DNA from: an uncultured Metabacillus sp. | Lineage (GTDB): Bacteria; Bacillota; Bacilli; Bacillales; Bacillaceae | Length of the DNA: 38,995 bases | NCBI RefSeq assembly: GCF_947503125.1 | Contig: NZ_CANNCR010000042.1 | Span: 1-38,995, forward strand | Direction: 5' to 3' | Part shown: positions 28,394 through 36,042 of the stretch, in pieces | How the letters are laid out: every line of letters begins with the position of its first letter | How positions within the stretch are numbered: position 1 is the stretch's first letter | Made by a program: the position numbers and the translations under genes | Notes under the pieces: model-generated | The model's input: only the letters and a program-made list of their open reading frames with translations | Databases searched by the model: none | What the model was told of the DNA's origin: nothing

Positions 28394-28573
28394 ATGAACC
28401 TTATTCAGTTGCGAAAGGAAATACAATGTTTACAAGAGCAGTTATATCAAATCGGGAAAAATACAGATTGTTATTCTGAAGGTGAAGTGTTAAAGGTTAG
28501 CCAGCAGCTGGACCAAAAGATTATCATCTATCAAAAACAGATGAAAAGGCTTTCGGATAAGCAACAAAAATAG
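28394..28573 (+). CDS. Spo0E-like aspartyl-phosphate phosphatase
   Basis: About 59 residues. Two helices with the family core SQ-x-LD as VSQQLDQKI (consensus SQELD). Proteins of this family dephosphorylate Spo0A~P and delay sporulation. The N-terminal helix (LIQLRKEIQCLQEQLYQIG) also fits. GGGGTGG lies upstream of ATG 28394. An in-frame ATG at 28382 would add four residues and lacks a ribosome site. It precedes the ketosynthase/kinase operon by 80 bp, which has its own promoter. Confidence 0.85.
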   Translation: MNLIQLRKEIQCLQEQLYQIGKNTDCYSEGEVLKVSQQLDQKIIIYQKQMKRLSDKQQK

Positions 28574-28595
28574 TTAATATGACCCATAATAAACG

Positions 28596-28623
28596 ATGAC
28601 AATTAGACTACCTATTATATAAT
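28596..28623 (+). promoter_or_regulatory. Promoter of the ketosynthase-kinase-phosphatase operon
   Basis: ATGACA and a perfect TATAAT with a 16-base spacer, ending 31 bp before the ketosynthase start. Confidence 0.55.
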
Positions 28624-28653
28624 GAGTATAAAAGCAAGAAAAGGGTGGTTTGC

Positions 28654-29862
28654 TTGAAAAGTAAAATCGTTGTAACGGGTTATGGAGTAAAAGCGCCAAA
28701 GTCAACGAATATTGCACAGTTTATCCATCATTTGAAAAATGGGACCTGTTGTTTAGAAGCTGTTACAAACCTTTTGCCAAATGGAGACACGACGATTATT
28801 GGCCGTATTGATAGAGGATTAGAAGAATATGAATCTGATAAACGCTTTAAACGTTTACCAAGAGTGACGCTTTTAGGCATGGCTGCGGGAATGGAAGCGA
28901 TGAAGCATGCAAAGCTATCCAGCTTATCTGATCAAAAAGTTGGACTTTTTGTAGGAGTTTCAGTCGGAGCAATTGGTGATAAGATATACGGAGAATCAAT
29001 TATGAACATAAGCAACGACAATCTGCGAAAAGTACCTGTTACCTTTTCTCATTTTGCCAATTATCATAGCATTACCTCCGCTATTGGTCACTATTTAGGC
29101 ATAAAAGGAATCACAAAAACGATCACCACCGGATGCACGTCCAGCTTGGAAGCGATACAAGATGCGATCGTTTATTTACAGAGTGGTATGATTGATGCAG
29201 CGGTTGTAGGTGGAGCTGATAGTGTCCTTAATCAAATAGCTGCATACGGATTTGCTAAAACCAAATCAATCACAATCAATCAAGGATTAGATGATGGTGC
29301 TGTCCCATTTAGCGAAAAAAGCAAGGGCTTTGCGATTGCAGAGGGGGCAGGATTTTTGATTCTTGAAAGAGAAGAGGACGCATTAAAAAGAAATGCAAGA
29401 ATCATAGGGGAAATCGAGCAAGTTGTTTCGAATAATGATGGTGTTTTTATTTATTCTATAGATGAAACGGGTTCCCAAATGGTACAAGCCCTAAAAGAGG
29501 TTACGAAAGGAAGAAAACCGGATTACGTTAATAGCCAGGCATTAGGCTGGAGAATAAATGATCGGATCGAGGAATATGCTTCGAAGGAATTATTTAACCA
29601 TCGTGTCCCATATACATCGATAAAAAGCATGATTGGAAATCCGTATGGTGCTACTGGTGTATTGCAGGTTATTTCCTCATTAATTAGTATAACTCAAGGG
29701 TTTATCCCTCCAACTATACGTACCCAAAAGGATGGATTTGAAGCAATGAATATTGTCACCGAACCGTTGTATCAGGAGGTTCATGAGGTGGCGATCACCA
29801 ATCATGGTCATGGAGGCAATAATGCTTGTGCTTATGTAAAAAGATATAACTACAGTAGGTGA
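28654..29862 (+). CDS. Atypical beta-ketoacyl synthase (FabF fold, both catalytic His replaced)
   Basis: About 402 residues with the thiolase/ketosynthase fold. The nucleophile Cys161 is kept (TITTGCTSSLEA). The first catalytic histidine, normally in NAHGT, is Gln295 (YVNSQALG). The second, normally in KSMIGH, is Asn329 (SIKSMIGNPYGATG), while Lys324 is kept. The C-terminal glycine loop reads NHGHGGNN instead of NSFGFGG. Such a protein could accept an acyl group on Cys but should decarboxylate malonyl-ACP poorly. No acyl carrier or acyltransferase gene is nearby. TTG at 28654 with AAGGGTGG is preferred over the GTG at 28645. The sensor kinase gene follows almost without gap. Confidence 0.8.
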   Translation: MKSKIVVTGYGVKAPKSTNIAQFIHHLKNGTCCLEAVTNLLPNGDTTIIGRIDRGLEEYESDKRFKRLPRVTLLGMAAGMEAMKHAKLSSLSDQKVGLFVGVSVGAIGDKIYGESIMNISNDNLRKVPVTFSHFANYHSITSAIGHYLGIKGITKTITTGCTSSLEAIQDAIVYLQSGMIDAAVVGGADSVLNQIAAYGFAKTKSITINQGLDDGAVPFSEKSKGFAIAEGAGFLILEREEDALKRNARIIGEIEQVVSNNDGVFIYSIDETGSQMVQALKEVTKGRKPDYVNSQALGWRINDRIEEYASKELFNHRVPYTSIKSMIGNPYGATGVLQVISSLISITQGFIPPTIRTQKDGFEAMNIVTEPLYQEVHEVAITNHGHGGNNACAYVKRYNYSR

Positions 29863-29866
29863 TAGA

Positions 29867-31297
29867 GTGATCATAGCATTTTTAATCGCCATCATCGGGA
29901 TGATTCCGATTGTTTTAGCGATTTCTGCTTTAAAGCTATATAAAGGCTCTGAATTGGCAATTCCATTACTGCTTTATATGGTTTCCATTAGCTTTTGGCA
30001 ATTAGATATTGCGGTATTATATTTACAGGATACCTTTTCTGAGGAATTGATATTATGGTTATTTAAACTATTTAGAGCGGGACCAACCTTTTTGGTGCCT
30101 CTGGTCTATTATTTATCCTATATTATCATTAAAAAGCATTCAGCCTTCTCAAAGAGTAAAATAGTGAATCGCGTACTCTTTTCGATCTACAATAAATACG
30201 TTTTGGTTTGTTTATTAATCTGGAGCACGATGATTTATGTCATCAATTTGACGGAACTTGGCATTAGCGGTCTTCAGGTAATAAAGGTCGCAGGCTCGAA
30301 CACTTCTATCTATTTTCCTGAGTATGGGCCGCTGCAATTTTTGTATATTATTCATATTGTAAGCTTTATTCTTTTCTTTGCTGTTTCCTATCTCATTTCG
30401 AAAGGCTTTCAGAATCAATTTTTTAGAGAGTTTATCGCGACCTTTTTCTTTTGTTCTTTTTTTCTATTTATAACGGGGTTATTAAATTTTATTCCTGGCA
30501 GTGGAGCATTATTTAGTAGTTTAGGCATTATTATCTTCTCCGTTATTATTATTTTTTCATTTGTCAAAATGAATACCGTGATGACCGTCAACTACAATCG
30601 CTTGCTGGAACGTCAGAAGAAATTAGATTATACCGGGAATTTAACCGGAAGTTTAGTTCATGAGGTGAAGAATTCACTTGTCATAATTAAAGGCTATTCA
30701 AAATTGTTGAGTGAGCTGACAGCCTTACCGTCTCAAGGCAAAAAAATGAATGAAATGATCCAAACAGCAGCCGAGCAAATTGATAATTTAACGGTAAATT
30801 ACACGAAATATATCGAGCATAAATCGATTGAATATAAATTGACCGACCTAAATGAAACTATTGACCGAGCGATAAAATTAACAGCTGAATTGACAACAGA
30901 ACATGCGATAGACGTATATTTTGAACGGAAATTTAAAACGTTGAAGGTTTATTTAAATGAAACCAATATGAAGCAGGTGTTTATCAATCTCATTAAAAAT
31001 AGTACAGAAGCGATTCCGCCTGAACGAACAAACCGAAACATAACGATTAAAACAAATATCGATGCTGATAAAATCGTCATTGATGTGATTGATACAGGAA
31101 AAGGAATCCAATTCGAATGTTGGGAAGCGATTTTTGATCCCTTTATTTCTTATAAAGAGGGAGGATCAGGACTAGGCTTACCATATGTAAAAAAAGTCAT
31201 TTTTGAGCATCGCGGAGAAATCAACGTGATCGAAAGCAGCCCTGAAGGAACTCACTTTCAAATTACCTTGCCGCAATTTGCTTTTAGTGATTTTTGA
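29867..31297 (+). CDS. Orphan sensor histidine kinase with multi-helix membrane N-terminus
   Basis: A 476-residue kinase. The first ~235 residues contain seven or more hydrophobic helices with FWQLDIAVLYL and FRAGPTFLVPLVYYLSY, similar to the HisKA_7TM sensor type. The dimerisation domain carries the phospho-acceptor His265 (GSLVHEVKNSL). The ATPase domain has NLIKNSTEAIP (N box), DTGKGI (G1) and GGSGLGLPYVKKVI (G2). No response regulator is adjacent. The GTG start is four bases after the ketosynthase stop, so expression is tied to it. Closeness to a Spo0E-type phosphatase allows a role in the sporulation phosphorelay, as an inference only. Confidence 0.88.
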   Translation: MIIAFLIAIIGMIPIVLAISALKLYKGSELAIPLLLYMVSISFWQLDIAVLYLQDTFSEELILWLFKLFRAGPTFLVPLVYYLSYIIIKKHSAFSKSKIVNRVLFSIYNKYVLVCLLIWSTMIYVINLTELGISGLQVIKVAGSNTSIYFPEYGPLQFLYIIHIVSFILFFAVSYLISKGFQNQFFREFIATFFFCSFFLFITGLLNFIPGSGALFSSLGIIIFSVIIIFSFVKMNTVMTVNYNRLLERQKKLDYTGNLTGSLVHEVKNSLVIIKGYSKLLSELTALPSQGKKMNEMIQTAAEQIDNLTVNYTKYIEHKSIEYKLTDLNETIDRAIKLTAELTTEHAIDVYFERKFKTLKVYLNETNMKQVFINLIKNSTEAIPPERTNRNITIKTNIDADKIVIDVIDTGKGIQFECWEAIFDPFISYKEGGSGLGLPYVKKVIFEHRGEINVIESSPEGTHFQITLPQFAFSDF

Positions 31298-31318
31298 TAG
31301 GAAAAAGGGGGAGAAACA

Positions 31319-31903
31319 TTGACTTCAATTTGTATCATCAGACATGGAGAAACGGATTGGAATGCAATCGGGAAGCTGCAAGGCAGGACAGATATTCCTT
31401 TAAATGAGACAGGTGTTTTCCAGGCAGAGGAGTGTGCCGAGTTTTTAAAAGAGTTTCAGTGGGATGTGATTGTCACAAGTCCTCTGAAGCGAGCCAAGCA
31501 AACAGCTGAAATTATTAAAAGGAAAATCGATGTTCCATTAATCGAAATGGAAGAGTTTGTTGAAAAGGGGTTCGGTCATGCTGAAGGTTTGATGTTGGAG
31601 GAAAGAGAAGCTGCATTTCCAGATGGAAACTACCCAAACGAGGAAACTAATTTATCCATTACAACACGTGTGATGGAAGGGATACAGAAAATAAATGAAA
31701 CATTTAAAGATAAAAGAGTTTTATTAGTAGCCCATGGAGTTGTGATTACTACGATTCTCGCTTCTTTATCAAATGGGGAAATAGATGCGGCAAAGACAAG
31801 ACTTATCAATGCGTGTATCAGCAATATTTATTTCCAGGAGGAACAGTGGAAGATTAAAGATTTCAACCAGATTACACATCTTTCGAAATTTCTGGAAGTA
31901 TAG
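31319..31903 (+). CDS. Histidine phosphatase family protein (phosphoglycerate-mutase-like)
   Basis: A 194-residue cytoplasmic phosphatase. The signature IRHGETDWN (His9 nucleophile), LQGRTDIPLN, SPLKRAKQTAEII and a C-terminal VAHGVVITT (second catalytic His) are all present. Relatives include PhoE, CobC and small broad-specificity phosphatases, so the substrate is unknown. The TTG start has GGGGGAG five bases upstream. It is the third gene of the ketosynthase-kinase operon, 21 bp after the kinase. Confidence 0.88.
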   Translation: MTSICIIRHGETDWNAIGKLQGRTDIPLNETGVFQAEECAEFLKEFQWDVIVTSPLKRAKQTAEIIKRKIDVPLIEMEEFVEKGFGHAEGLMLEEREAAFPDGNYPNEETNLSITTRVMEGIQKINETFKDKRVLLVAHGVVITTILASLSNGEIDAAKTRLINACISNIYFQEEQWKIKDFNQITHLSKFLEV

Positions 31904-32043
31904 AAAAGGGGCTGTCTAAAAAGTCCATTTTAGTGTAATATAACTCAAAATTTAAAACCCAAGAATGTTGATATAACAGCATTCTTGGGTTTTCCTTTTT
32001 TCAAGATTGGGTTGAAAAGTTACTTTTCGGACAGCCCCTTTTT
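31904..32043. mobile_element. MITE-like element with terminal inverted repeats, doubling as a terminator
   Basis: The outer arms AAAAGGGGCTGTC (31904-31916) and GACAGCCCCTTTT (32030-32042) are perfect complements, and the match continues inward with two mismatches (to AAAAGT). Inside is a second perfect 14-base inverted repeat (31954-31967 with 31980-31993). There is no ORF. The ends resemble insertion-sequence termini of the GGGCTGTC-N-AAAAGT kind, so it may be an internally deleted IS. No target duplication is clear. It lies between convergent genes and can end both transcripts. Confidence 0.6.
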
Positions 32044-32059
32044 GAAAGAAATCGGTTCA

Positions 32060-33646
32060 CTAATAATTCCTCCACGCCTTCTCATATTTCTCAATGATCG
32101 TCGGACGTGTTAGTGTATTTATTTCAATTGAAACGGTGTTGCCTTTTTCGTCTGTTATTTCTTGGTCAATATCCTTGCCAAATGTGGTCAGCCCTTTAAG
32201 TCCTTCTACGGTAAGGAATTTGGTTTCAACTTCAATGGCTGCTTCATCGAGGTTGACTGCTTCTCTTTTTGCTAAAATAAAGCCCCAGTCGCCGAAGCTT
32301 GGAACATCAACGTGCAGGTTGGCGGTCTGCAGGTTAGCTGCTTGGACCGTTTGGTTAATCGACCAGTATACCTCAGTTGCAAAGGTCGGGCTTGTTGCTT
32401 GGATCATTATTGAGCCGCCTGGTGTTAAATGGTTCCTTAGCAGCTGATAGAATTCCAGGGTGTACAGCTTGCTTAGTGATTCATTATTCGGGTCAGGCAG
32501 ATCGACGAGAATCACATCATAAAACCCCTGATCATGTTGAAGAAATTGAAAGGCATCCTCATTTATGACATGTACTCGTTCATCCTCGAAGGCGTGTTCA
32601 TTGAGGGATGCGATGTCCCGGTTGGTTTTTCCGAGCTCCACAACCTTTGGATCAAGATCAACAAGTGTCATAGAATCGACTTCTTCATATTTTTGCAATT
32701 CCCTTAAGGCTAAGCCGTCGCCGCCTCCGAGAATGAGAATCTTTTCCTTCGATTCCGCTGTGGCCATCGCCGGGTGGACGAGTGTTTCATGGTAGCGGTA
32801 TTCATCGCTTGAACTAAACTGCAGCTGGCCATCGAGGAACAAACGCAAATCGCCTTGCTCCTTGGTTAAAATAAGTTGCTGGTACTCGCTGCGTTCTGTA
32901 TAAATAATGGGATCACGGTATAGTTTTTGTTCAAAGGAAAACGCGGTTTCTTCTCCAAACAGCACGCCAGCTGTCAGCAAGATGAAAATAGCGATTCCGG
33001 CAGAGAAATGGCGTTTGAACCCTTTGATTTCGCTTTTGAAATATAGCAGAATCCAAATTGCTACGCCAACATTGATCATCGCGACGAAAAACGCTGTTTT
33101 CACAAGGCCGAATTCAGGTCTGAGCAAGTAGACGAAAAGGAGACCGCCAATTAAGCCGCCGGCATAGTCGGAAAACAGTACTTTAGCCGTGCTTTTCTTT
33201 ACGGTAACACCAATCTCATTTGCTTTTCTGATTAAGATGGGCAGCTCCACTCCTGTTAACGCCCCAACAATTAACGTAATCGCATAGAGAAAGAAGGCAT
33301 CCATACCGGAGCTTAGGAAGGCTGAAACACCAAAGAGCAAAAAGGTCGAAAAGCCGGCGATGATGCCGATCAGATATTCAATCCACACAAATGAGAGAAT
33401 CAATTTCTTCGTCACTTTTTCACTGATTGATGCACCGATGCCCATTCCGGTAAGGAAAAGAGAAATGGTGAGAGTGTATTGCTTGACACCGTCACCAAGC
33501 AGGTAGGAGCCCGCCGCTCCGAATAATACCTCAAAGATAATGCCGCATACAGAAACGATTCCTGATGCCCAGTAAATCGCTTTGCTTCTTTTTATAGAAT
33601 CTTCGATCACGAAATGGTCGTCTCCATTCTTATGTAATGGATGCAC
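32060..33646 (-). CDS. Membrane-anchored spermidine synthase-like protein
   Basis: A 528-residue fusion of about seven N-terminal membrane helices (residues ~25-220) to a C-terminal aminopropyltransferase domain (~240-500). The domain keeps LDGQLQFSSSDEYRYHE, the SAM-type loop ILGGGDGLALREL, LVDLDPKVVELGK and VDLPDPNNESLSKLYT, which resemble polyamine synthase active-site blocks. It may transfer an aminopropyl group or make a related modification at the membrane. The frame starts at a GTG overlapping the DUF350 gene by 17 bases. A GTG at 33610 is an alternative. It is the last gene of the sigma-W-type psp operon. Confidence 0.85.
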   Translation of the reverse strand: MHPLHKNGDDHFVIEDSIKRSKAIYWASGIVSVCGIIFEVLFGAAGSYLLGDGVKQYTLTISLFLTGMGIGASISEKVTKKLILSFVWIEYLIGIIAGFSTFLLFGVSAFLSSGMDAFFLYAITLIVGALTGVELPILIRKANEIGVTVKKSTAKVLFSDYAGGLIGGLLFVYLLRPEFGLVKTAFFVAMINVGVAIWILLYFKSEIKGFKRHFSAGIAIFILLTAGVLFGEETAFSFEQKLYRDPIIYTERSEYQQLILTKEQGDLRLFLDGQLQFSSSDEYRYHETLVHPAMATAESKEKILILGGGDGLALRELQKYEEVDSMTLVDLDPKVVELGKTNRDIASLNEHAFEDERVHVINEDAFQFLQHDQGFYDVILVDLPDPNNESLSKLYTLEFYQLLRNHLTPGGSIMIQATSPTFATEVYWSINQTVQAANLQTANLHVDVPSFGDWGFILAKREAVNLDEAAIEVETKFLTVEGLKGLTTFGKDIDQEITDEKGNTVSIEINTLTRPTIIEKYEKAWRNY

Positions 33647-34025
33647 CGATCACGAATGCAAGGCCGATCGATACACACATACTGATAATTCCGACAGAAA
33701 TGTTTCCTTTTTTCAGCTGATCCTCAACAGAGAATTTCCTTGAAAACAGCTCAAATAGCAAGTAGGCAATCATTTGCAGAAGGATACCGAAAGCTCCCCA
33801 AATGATTGTGTCCATCACACTTGCACTATGATAGATCGAGAATGCGAGAATAATACAGATCCCAACGATTTTGCCGCCAATTGAAAGCGAAACCGCATGA
33901 TTTCCGTTTAACACTTCATCCCAGTCTTTATATTTTCTCGTTAACAGTTCAAAAATGGTTAATCCGACAATTACGATCGCAATCGCGATAATAAAGTAAA
34001 CCGCCGTTAAAATAAATGGCTCCAT
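33630..34025 (-). CDS. DUF350 membrane protein
   Basis: A 131-residue protein with four predicted membrane helices arranged as two repeats (VYFIIAIAIVIVGLTIFELLTRKY and MIAYLLFELFSRKFS). This matches the DUF350 (YjfL) family, whose molecular role is unknown. In many bacteria DUF350 genes sit beside PspA and spermidine-synthase-like genes, as here. It follows the DUF4247 gene by 19 bp and overlaps the synthase-like gene. Confidence 0.85.
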   Translation of the reverse strand: MEPFILTAVYFIIAIAIVIVGLTIFELLTRKYKDWDEVLNGNHAVSLSIGGKIVGICIILAFSIYHSASVMDTIIWGAFGILLQMIAYLLFELFSRKFSVEDQLKKGNISVGIISMCVSIGLAFVIGASIT

Positions 34026-34044
34026 CTCGTTCCATCCCTTCTAT

Positions 34045-34653
34045 TTATTTTCCAGTTCCTGGTCCGCCGCCGCGAACAGAGGAGGTTCCGCCTCTGACAG
34101 ACGAATTCCCGCCGGATTTATACCAGCCGCCAGACGATTGATAGCCTCCATAACAGTCGTCATTATTTTGGTAGCACTTGGATTGCTGTTTTTTTCGCCA
34201 ATCGTCAACATCCAGCACATTATCTAATAGCCAAAAGGCAAATAATCCATTAAAGAAACTAGGGTTGTAGTTGTTTCGAACAAAGTTGTATGTAGAAATT
34301 TCAACTAATGTATGTTCCGGGTTGTCTTGGTTCTTCGTTAAAATAACAAATGAATCCTGGTAGATGAGAACTTGCTTATCATCCTTTTTTTCGCTGACCT
34401 CACGAGGCTTCTCATACTCCTGCAATTCAGCGGCAACCTCATCGATCGATTTGTTTTCTGCCAGGTAAATCTCAGAAATTTCATTAGCCCCTTGCTGACT
34501 TGATACGACATCTTGCAGGACATAATTTGTTTCAATAAATTCTGCAATGCCATCTTTAAAAAGTGATCCGCCGGTAGGCCCTTGAGTTCCGCCTCCACAT
34601 GCTGTGAGGAAGAGAACAAAACATAGCATAATTAAAAGAAGCGACTTTTTCAT
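34045..34653 (-). CDS. DUF4247 lipoprotein
   Basis: A 202-residue exported protein with lipobox LTAC (Cys19). The body (FIETNYVLQDVV, YQDSFVILTKN, STYNFVRNNYNPSFFNGLFAFWLLDNVLD) resembles the DUF4247 family of Bacillales. The C-terminal ~35 residues are a Gly/Ser-rich tail with two GGTSSVRGG-type repeats and a Cys pair before it (KCYQNNDDCYGG). It would be anchored on the outer face of the membrane. It lies between pspA and DUF350, as part of the envelope-stress operon. Function unknown. Confidence 0.8.
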   Translation of the reverse strand: MKKSLLLIMLCFVLFLTACGGGTQGPTGGSLFKDGIAEFIETNYVLQDVVSSQQGANEISEIYLAENKSIDEVAAELQEYEKPREVSEKKDDKQVLIYQDSFVILTKNQDNPEHTLVEISTYNFVRNNYNPSFFNGLFAFWLLDNVLDVDDWRKKQQSKCYQNNDDCYGGYQSSGGWYKSGGNSSVRGGTSSVRGGGPGTGK

Positions 34654-34680
34654 GTGCTCACCTACTTTCCCTTACAATCC

Positions 34681-34714
34681 GCGGGGTGACTCACTGATCC
34701 CTGAGTCACCCGCC
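34681..34714 (-). promoter_or_regulatory. Intra-operon stem-loop after pspA
   Basis: GGGTGACTCA pairs perfectly with TGAGTCACCC, extended by further G-C pairs, with an eight-base loop. On the minus strand no U-run follows, so it is more likely a 3' stabiliser or processing site that favours pspA mRNA over the downstream genes. Confidence 0.65.
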
Positions 34715-34723
34715 GATGTTTTC

Positions 34724-35392
34724 CTATTCCTTTCCCAGCTTGCGTTTTAATGCTGCCAGCTCGTCATCCACATCATTTTTCTCCATTTCCGCAAATTCAT
34801 CATCCAAGCTTCTGTTTGCTGAACGCATATCCTCGCTTGTTTCTGCCTCTGCTTCATATTGAAGGACCTTTTCCTCCATACGCTCAAAGCCGCGTCTTGA
34901 TTCATCGCTGCCGATTCCTGACAGCGTCCGGTTGATCTTTGTTGTTGTTTTCGCTGTTTCCGCACGCGCTTTTAAGGAGTCCTTCTTCAATTTCATTTCA
35001 TAATATTCAGCTTTCATTTCATCCAATTTCTTGCGTAAAGAGTCTGAATCCAGCTTAGCCCGTTCATAGGATTCTTTAAGGGTATCAGCGGTTTGCTTGT
35101 GGATTTTCTTGTCTTCTAACGCACGCTTTGCAAGGTCATCATTTCCAGCTTCAACCGCTATAATCGCTTGTTCATCACGCTTTTCGACCATTTTCTGGGC
35201 ATCCTCATATTTCTTTTGCAGCATTTTTTCATTGGCAATTTGCTTGGCAACTGCTGACTCTGCATCGCGAATATCTGCTTCCATATCTCTCATAAATTGC
35301 TCAAGCATTTTCACTGGATCCTCGGCCTTATCCAATAAAGCATTTAATTCAGCGTCTACAACTGTTTTCACTCGTTTAAATAATCGAAACAT
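34724..35392 (-). CDS. pspA: PspA/IM30 family membrane-stress protein
   Basis: A 222-residue, highly charged, almost wholly helical protein. It begins MFRLFKRVKTVVDAELNALLDKAEDPVKMLEQFMRDME-like (short amphipathic membrane helix, then the family-typical DPxKMLEQ). A long coiled coil fills residues ~25-155 and an acidic C-terminal helix follows. PspA proteins assemble into ESCRT-III-like polymers that protect leaky membranes. Length matches B. subtilis PspA/LiaH (225-227). AGGAGG lies eight bases before the ATG. It is the second gene of the sigma-W-type operon, 12 bp after DUF4178. Confidence 0.92.
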   Translation of the reverse strand: MFRLFKRVKTVVDAELNALLDKAEDPVKMLEQFMRDMEADIRDAESAVAKQIANEKMLQKKYEDAQKMVEKRDEQAIIAVEAGNDDLAKRALEDKKIHKQTADTLKESYERAKLDSDSLRKKLDEMKAEYYEMKLKKDSLKARAETAKTTTKINRTLSGIGSDESRRGFERMEEKVLQYEAEAETSEDMRSANRSLDDEFAEMEKNDVDDELAALKRKLGKE

Positions 35393-35404
35393 TTGTTTTT
35401 CCTC

Positions 35405-35914
35405 CTAATTACTTGCTATAATTTTGATTTCATATTCTTCAATCGCATATCCAGCACTTGCTTCAATCTCACTGCCCCATTTTTCGACAGAAAGAAATTT
35501 TTCTTCCTCATCATCACAATAGTCATAGTACTCGCAAATCATGCCATTAACATTTTGGTTTCTGCCGATGCTTGTTACCCGGGCAGAACCTGATTCATCT
35601 AAGTGGTACGTTGTTCCATCGAATTTGATCATGTTAGGAATGGGCTCCTGCAGCTTCATTTTTACTTTTTCATAAATGCCAAGATAAAGCTCATCATCCA
35701 TCTCAACGCTGAGCCAGATTGTTTTCGACACTCCCTCAAGCTGATACGCATGCCATTTGAACCCGTGGTCATCATAGCTGATTTTCCCGACAAGCTTATA
35801 ATCCTCTAAATCATATGTAATGATGTCATTTACCTGTAAATTGAACATATTGCGTTCTTCCACGGGCTTGGCGGTGTTGCTTTTTTGGCCAAATAGTCTC
35901 TTTAAAAAGCTCAT
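35405..35914 (-). CDS. DUF4178 family protein
   Basis: A 169-residue cytoplasmic beta-rich protein. Segments NLQVNDIITYDLEDYKLVGKISYDDHGFKWHAYQLEG and FLSVEKWGSEIEASAGYAIEEYEIKII match the DUF4178 family, usually found next to PspA, DUF350 and spermidine-synthase-like genes. A basic N-terminal tail (SFLKRLFGQK) may touch the membrane. It is the first gene of the operon, with AGAGGTG upstream of its ATG and the sigma-W-type promoter about 45 bp further up. Function unknown. Confidence 0.85.
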   Translation of the reverse strand: MSFLKRLFGQKSNTAKPVEERNMFNLQVNDIITYDLEDYKLVGKISYDDHGFKWHAYQLEGVSKTIWLSVEMDDELYLGIYEKVKMKLQEPIPNMIKFDGTTYHLDESGSARVTSIGRNQNVNGMICEYYDYCDDEEEKFLSVEKWGSEIEASAGYAIEEYEIKIIASN

Positions 35915-35956
35915 TTAGATTTTTCACCTCTGATCTCTGCTAGGTTCTAGTTAATA

Positions 35957-35982
35957 TACGATTTAAAAAAGAAGAAGTTTCA
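35957..35982 (-). promoter_or_regulatory. Sigma-W-type ECF promoter
   Basis: On the minus strand TGAAAC, exactly 16 bases, then CGTA, identical to the B. subtilis sigma-W consensus. It lies 43 bp upstream of the DUF4178 start and should drive the whole psp operon in response to envelope stress. Confidence 0.85.
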
Positions 35983-36042
35983 GAAATTTCCATAGCCTTT
36001 GTAGTTTATACCCGAATGAGCAGGAAGCATTCGTATTTTGAG

